A stretch of 64,000 nucleotides of DNA from Bacteroidota bacterium (GTDB taxonomy: Bacteria; Bacteroidota; Rhodothermia; Rhodothermales; UBA10348), in contig JAQBZH010000008.1 of the NCBI GenBank assembly GCA_027622005.1, forward strand, positions 1 to 64,000, given 5' to 3'. Positions 61,413 to 64,000 of the stretch are shown here, one piece after another. The position numbers were made by a program, and so were the translations under genes. Every line of letters starts with the position of its first letter. Position 1 is the first letter of the stretch. The notes under the pieces were generated by a model. The model was not told the DNA's origin. It worked only from the letters and a program-made list of their open reading frames with translations, and ran no database searches.

Positions 61413-62405
61413 TTACCCGGACACTTCGCTGTGATCGCCAATGTTTAGTTTGCCAGAAAACGAACGAACAGTGGCATTTTTACCAATCAATGAATTTGAA
61501 AGCGACGAATCCGATACTCGAGCGTTTTCAAATAGGATCGAGTTCGAAATAGTAGAGTTTTTAACTACAGCACCTGCTTCCACGGAAACATTGGGGCCAA
61601 TTTCGCCCCCTTCCAAAGTCGCCCCCGGCCCCAGAAATACGGGGGGATGCACAACAGTGCCTTTTCCAGTGGCCGTATGACCTTCATGTTTGAGGATGAA
61701 TGAGGTCGTTTCAGACAATGCGGGGATATTTCCGCAGTCTAACCATTCTGTGACGGTTGCTGTTTTGAAAACTTTGTCCTCTTTCAACAGCAAATCAAAC
61801 GCATCTGTGAGCTGATATTCATTCCCAACACCCGTAATATTATGGTCGAACAGGTGCTGTATTGCTTTTTTCAAGATTTTAAGGTCCTTGACGTAATAGA
61901 TTCCGATGAGCGCTTCAGTAGAAATAAGAACTTGCGGCTTTTCTACCAAACGAACGATTCGGTCTCCTTCACGGACAGCAACCCCGTAAGCGCTTGGATC
62001 GTCAACGTGTTTGACCCATGCCACGACGTCCGCGGCGGTCAGGTCCACGCCCGGGTTCATATAAAATAGGGTATCAGCAAAAACCACGATGCCCTCGCCC
62101 TCCATTTGATCGGCGGCGCACGCAACAGCATGAGCCGTGCCTAAAGCAACGTCTTGAACTACAAAATGGGCGTTTGCGCCATGTTTAGAGCATATTTCAG
62201 TCAAGGTTGTTCTAACAGCAGGACCAAAATCTGGGCCCAAAACAAAAACGCCGTCCGTTATGGGGCGTGGTAAAACTGAAGAGAACATGTCCACAATGCG
62301 TTCAACCATACTCTTTCCACAAACGGGAAGGAGCGGTTTGGGAGTAACGTGGGAATGGGGGCGGACACGGGTACCGCGACCAGCCATCGGTATAATCAAT
62401 TTCAT
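61413..62405 (-). CDS. Sugar-phosphate nucleotidyltransferase with LbH domain
   Basis: A 330-residue NTP_transferase. The N-terminal signature is IIPMAGRGTRVRPHSHVTPKPLLPVCGKSM (4-33), then VFADTLF and VEKP. The C-terminal 90 residues form a left-handed beta-helix (GPNVSVEAGAVVKNSTISNSILFENARVSDSSLSNS), as in GlmU- or GCD1-like enzymes. It couples a sugar-1-phosphate to a nucleotide; glucose-1-phosphate or mannose-1-phosphate are likely, but the exact donor cannot be told. It lies 30 bp after the phosphoethanolamine-transferase-like gene and 8 bp before mutS2. Confidence 0.88.
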   Translation of the reverse strand: MKLIIPMAGRGTRVRPHSHVTPKPLLPVCGKSMVERIVDMFSSVLPRPITDGVFVLGPDFGPAVRTTLTEICSKHGANAHFVVQDVALGTAHAVACAADQMEGEGIVVFADTLFYMNPGVDLTAADVVAWVKHVDDPSAYGVAVREGDRIVRLVEKPQVLISTEALIGIYYVKDLKILKKAIQHLFDHNITGVGNEYQLTDAFDLLLKEDKVFKTATVTEWLDCGNIPALSETTSFILKHEGHTATGKGTVVHPPVFLGPGATLEGGEIGPNVSVEAGAVVKNSTISNSILFENARVSDSSLSNSLIGKNATVRSFSGKLNIGDHSEVSG

Positions 62406-62435
62406 AGAATGTGGGTCTTTTTTAGCCGAATAAGC

Positions 62436-64000
62436 CTATTTTTGCCGGTTCTTTTTTGCGAACTCTCCCGACACAGAATGAGGTAGCTCGATCTGATATT
62501 CGGTAATCTCTCCGTCCACATTGTAAATATGCGGCACGCGAGGAATATATGAGTCGGATGATATCAAATGGCTAGCCCGGTCCGTAACAGACCAGCCTAA
62601 CATATCCGCTATCAAATAAGATGCGTCTTCAATGGGATACAGGTCGTCCTTATGGTCCTTGATCCTTCGCACGCGAGATGAATCAGCGTACGTCATATCA
62701 TACCATACTATGAATGGAACGTCCACTTGGACTTTCGACAGTTGTGGAAACCCATGCGCGCCGCCGGCTACTTCTTCACCGTGATCCGAAAAGTAGACCA
62801 TCGCAGCCGAGCGCGTATCGGATTCTGCTGTTTCCAAAATGCTCCGAAGCGTTCGGTCCGAATGATAGATGGTCGCATCATAATCAGCCGTCGCTGAATT
62901 TAAGGCTAGCATGGCCTCTTTGTCGCTCTCTTCTGATCTCGCTGAATACCTATAGTGGCTTCCAATCATATGCAATACGACGAATAACTTCCCCGTTCGT
63001 CGTTTTTCTACCAGTTCACTAAAGCGTCGACCTAATTCAACGTCCATTTTATCGCCGCCAACCTCATGCGAAATAAATGCGTGCTCCTTGGATTTGTGGG
63101 CAATCGCCCCCACCACGGTGTCGGTTGCCCCTACTGGAGCCTGATTAGACAACCAAACCGTATGATAACCGGCTTCGTTGGCCATATCCACGATATTCCA
63201 AAGTTCCTTATAAGGTGCTACGTCTTCAACCGTGGCAAAGGTAAGGGCTCGCTTGAGTGATTCGCGGGTTAGCGGAGACGGCGAAACGGCGTTGGTAAGA
63301 GCAATAAAATTGGGGTTTTCCGCCTGCATTCGATCCAAAAATGGAGTCGTTTTCGTGCCATAACCATACAATGAGTAGTGATGCCTGGTTGAGCTCTCTC
63401 CAATGACTACAACGACCAGATCCGTGGCCAAAATGGACGAGTCCTGAGTGATAAAATCCGGTTTCTTCGTCCAATTTACCTCAGCAAATCCGGCCTTTTC
63501 ATGGTAATAAGACGCTGTCAAGAGCCCTTCCCCTATTACCGGAACACCTTTGTACACGCGCGAAATCGTGGTGAGTGGGTTGTGAAACATGTCAAACCTG
63601 TCCGCTTTGTTTTCCATAGCGAAACCAAGAGGAATAACCATCAAAATCGACCATACAACGAACGCCCATTTTGAAGATATATCTTCTTTATTGGCTCGGT
63701 AGAAAAGGATTGAAACGGCCACGGCAAAAAGAGGCACGGCAATCACCGACGCCTTCGGAATGAGATTGAAAAACTCAGTGGCCTCTCGTTGATCGGTTTC
63801 AAACAACGAATAGAATCCACCCATAGAAATTCGCGATCCGAATAAATCGTAGTGGGTTCGATTGATTAAAAAAACGGCTGTATAAGCCAAAACCAATACA
63901 AACTTGGTGATTTTGCCCGCAAAAGACAGCACCAGAAGGACGGTCGCGGCACCAAAGAGGACTCGAAATAAAATCTGAACCCATTCTCCGAGGTCCCACT
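62436..64000 (-). CDS. Phosphoethanolamine transferase-like membrane sulfatase-fold protein (5' end outside window)
   Basis: The frame is open through the window edge, so the start lies beyond 64000; the readable part covers the C-terminal 521 residues. Hydrophobic helices at the beginning (for example FAGKITKFVLVLAYTAVFLI, ASVIAVPLFAVAVSILFY) precede a periplasmic sulfatase-fold domain with VVVVIGESSTRHHYSLYGYG, the EptA/CptA nucleophile region, then TPFLDRM, HMIGSHYRYS and YFSDHGEEV (metal ligands). By family it moves phosphoethanolamine (or a related group) onto lipid A or core sugar; the exact acceptor is unknown. An apparent GTG start at 63932 is not the true one. Confidence 0.85.
   Translation of the reverse strand, partial: WDLGEWVQILFRVLFGAATVLLVLSFAGKITKFVLVLAYTAVFLINRTHYDLFGSRISMGGFYSLFETDQREATEFFNLIPKASVIAVPLFAVAVSILFYRANKEDISSKWAFVVWSILMVIPLGFAMENKADRFDMFHNPLTTISRVYKGVPVIGEGLLTASYYHEKAGFAEVNWTKKPDFITQDSSILATDLVVVVIGESSTRHHYSLYGYGTKTTPFLDRMQAENPNFIALTNAVSPSPLTRESLKRALTFATVEDVAPYKELWNIVDMANEAGYHTVWLSNQAPVGATDTVVGAIAHKSKEHAFISHEVGGDKMDVELGRRFSELVEKRRTGKLFVVLHMIGSHYRYSARSEESDKEAMLALNSATADYDATIYHSDRTLRSILETAESDTRSAAMVYFSDHGEEVAGGAHGFPQLSKVQVDVPFIVWYDMTYADSSRVRRIKDHKDDLYPIEDASYLIADMLGWSVTDRASHLISSDSYIPRVPHIYNVDGEITEYQIELPHSVSGEFAKKNRQK

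Overview
The window looks like chromosomal DNA of a Bacteroidota/Rhodothermota-type bacterium (Rhodothermales/Balneolales-like). The evidence is a bacillithiol gene (bshA), a protein with a type IX secretion (T9SS) C-terminal sorting domain, a T9SS plug-like protein (DUF5103 family), a CarboxypepD_reg-like TonB-dependent receptor, DUF2723, DUF3078 and DUF4783 family proteins, a histone H1-like mini-protein, mutS2, and an archaeal/eukaryal-type prolyl-tRNA synthetase. Ribosome binding sites are mostly weak and TTG/GTG starts are frequent. I found no rRNA, tRNA, CRISPR array, phage module or transposase. Family assignments come from recognised motifs only; no database search was run.

Layout. 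0.06-9 kb: a beta-barrel protein, bshA with a kinase-fold gene 2 bp downstream, a metallo-beta-lactamase-fold hydrolase, then an LptF/G permease, rsmI and a large DUF2723 membrane protein. 8.9-12 kb (minus): a small-protein/LytR_C/rsfS/lipoprotein/T9SS-cargo run. 12.1-14.6 kb (plus): tsaD, chorismate mutase, mltG. 14.6-18.3 kb (minus): a membrane protein, a FadL-type porin and a Ser/Arg/Thr/Gly-repeat lipoprotein. 18.6-27.1 kb: proS, a beta-propeller lipoprotein, a PAP2-like protein, a TonB receptor, a sulfatase and a frameshifted EamA transporter. 27.4-30.5 kb: a visibly AT-richer TPR-CHAT protease-like gene. 30.5-40 kb (minus): an MFS transporter, two secreted metalloproteases each followed by a related hairpin, a T9SS plug-like lipoprotein, a DUF3078 protein, a 57-aa histone H1-like gene and a degenerate amino-acid-kinase-like gene.

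40-45.7 kb (plus): dnaE, an M23 lipoprotein, yidD and a MoaB/Mog protein. 45.8-47.8 kb (minus): an ECF sigma factor set between two small helical envelope proteins, plus a candidate anti-sigma factor. 47.9-50 kb (plus): cysS and an HhH-GPD protein. 50.5-58.7 kb (minus): an apparent five-gene unit transcribed DUF4783, 1363-aa histidine kinase, tenA, trkA, trkH and closed by a terminator hairpin. 59-64 kb (minus): a phosphoethanolamine-transferase-like gene cut by the window edge, a sugar-phosphate nucleotidyltransferase and mutS2.

Most of the window is housekeeping or envelope biology. The least explained items are the bshA-linked kinase-fold protein, the very large orphan histidine kinase tied to potassium uptake and thiamine salvage genes, the TPR-CHAT gene, the degenerate acetylglutamate-kinase-like protein and the two matching perfect hairpins behind the metalloproteases.
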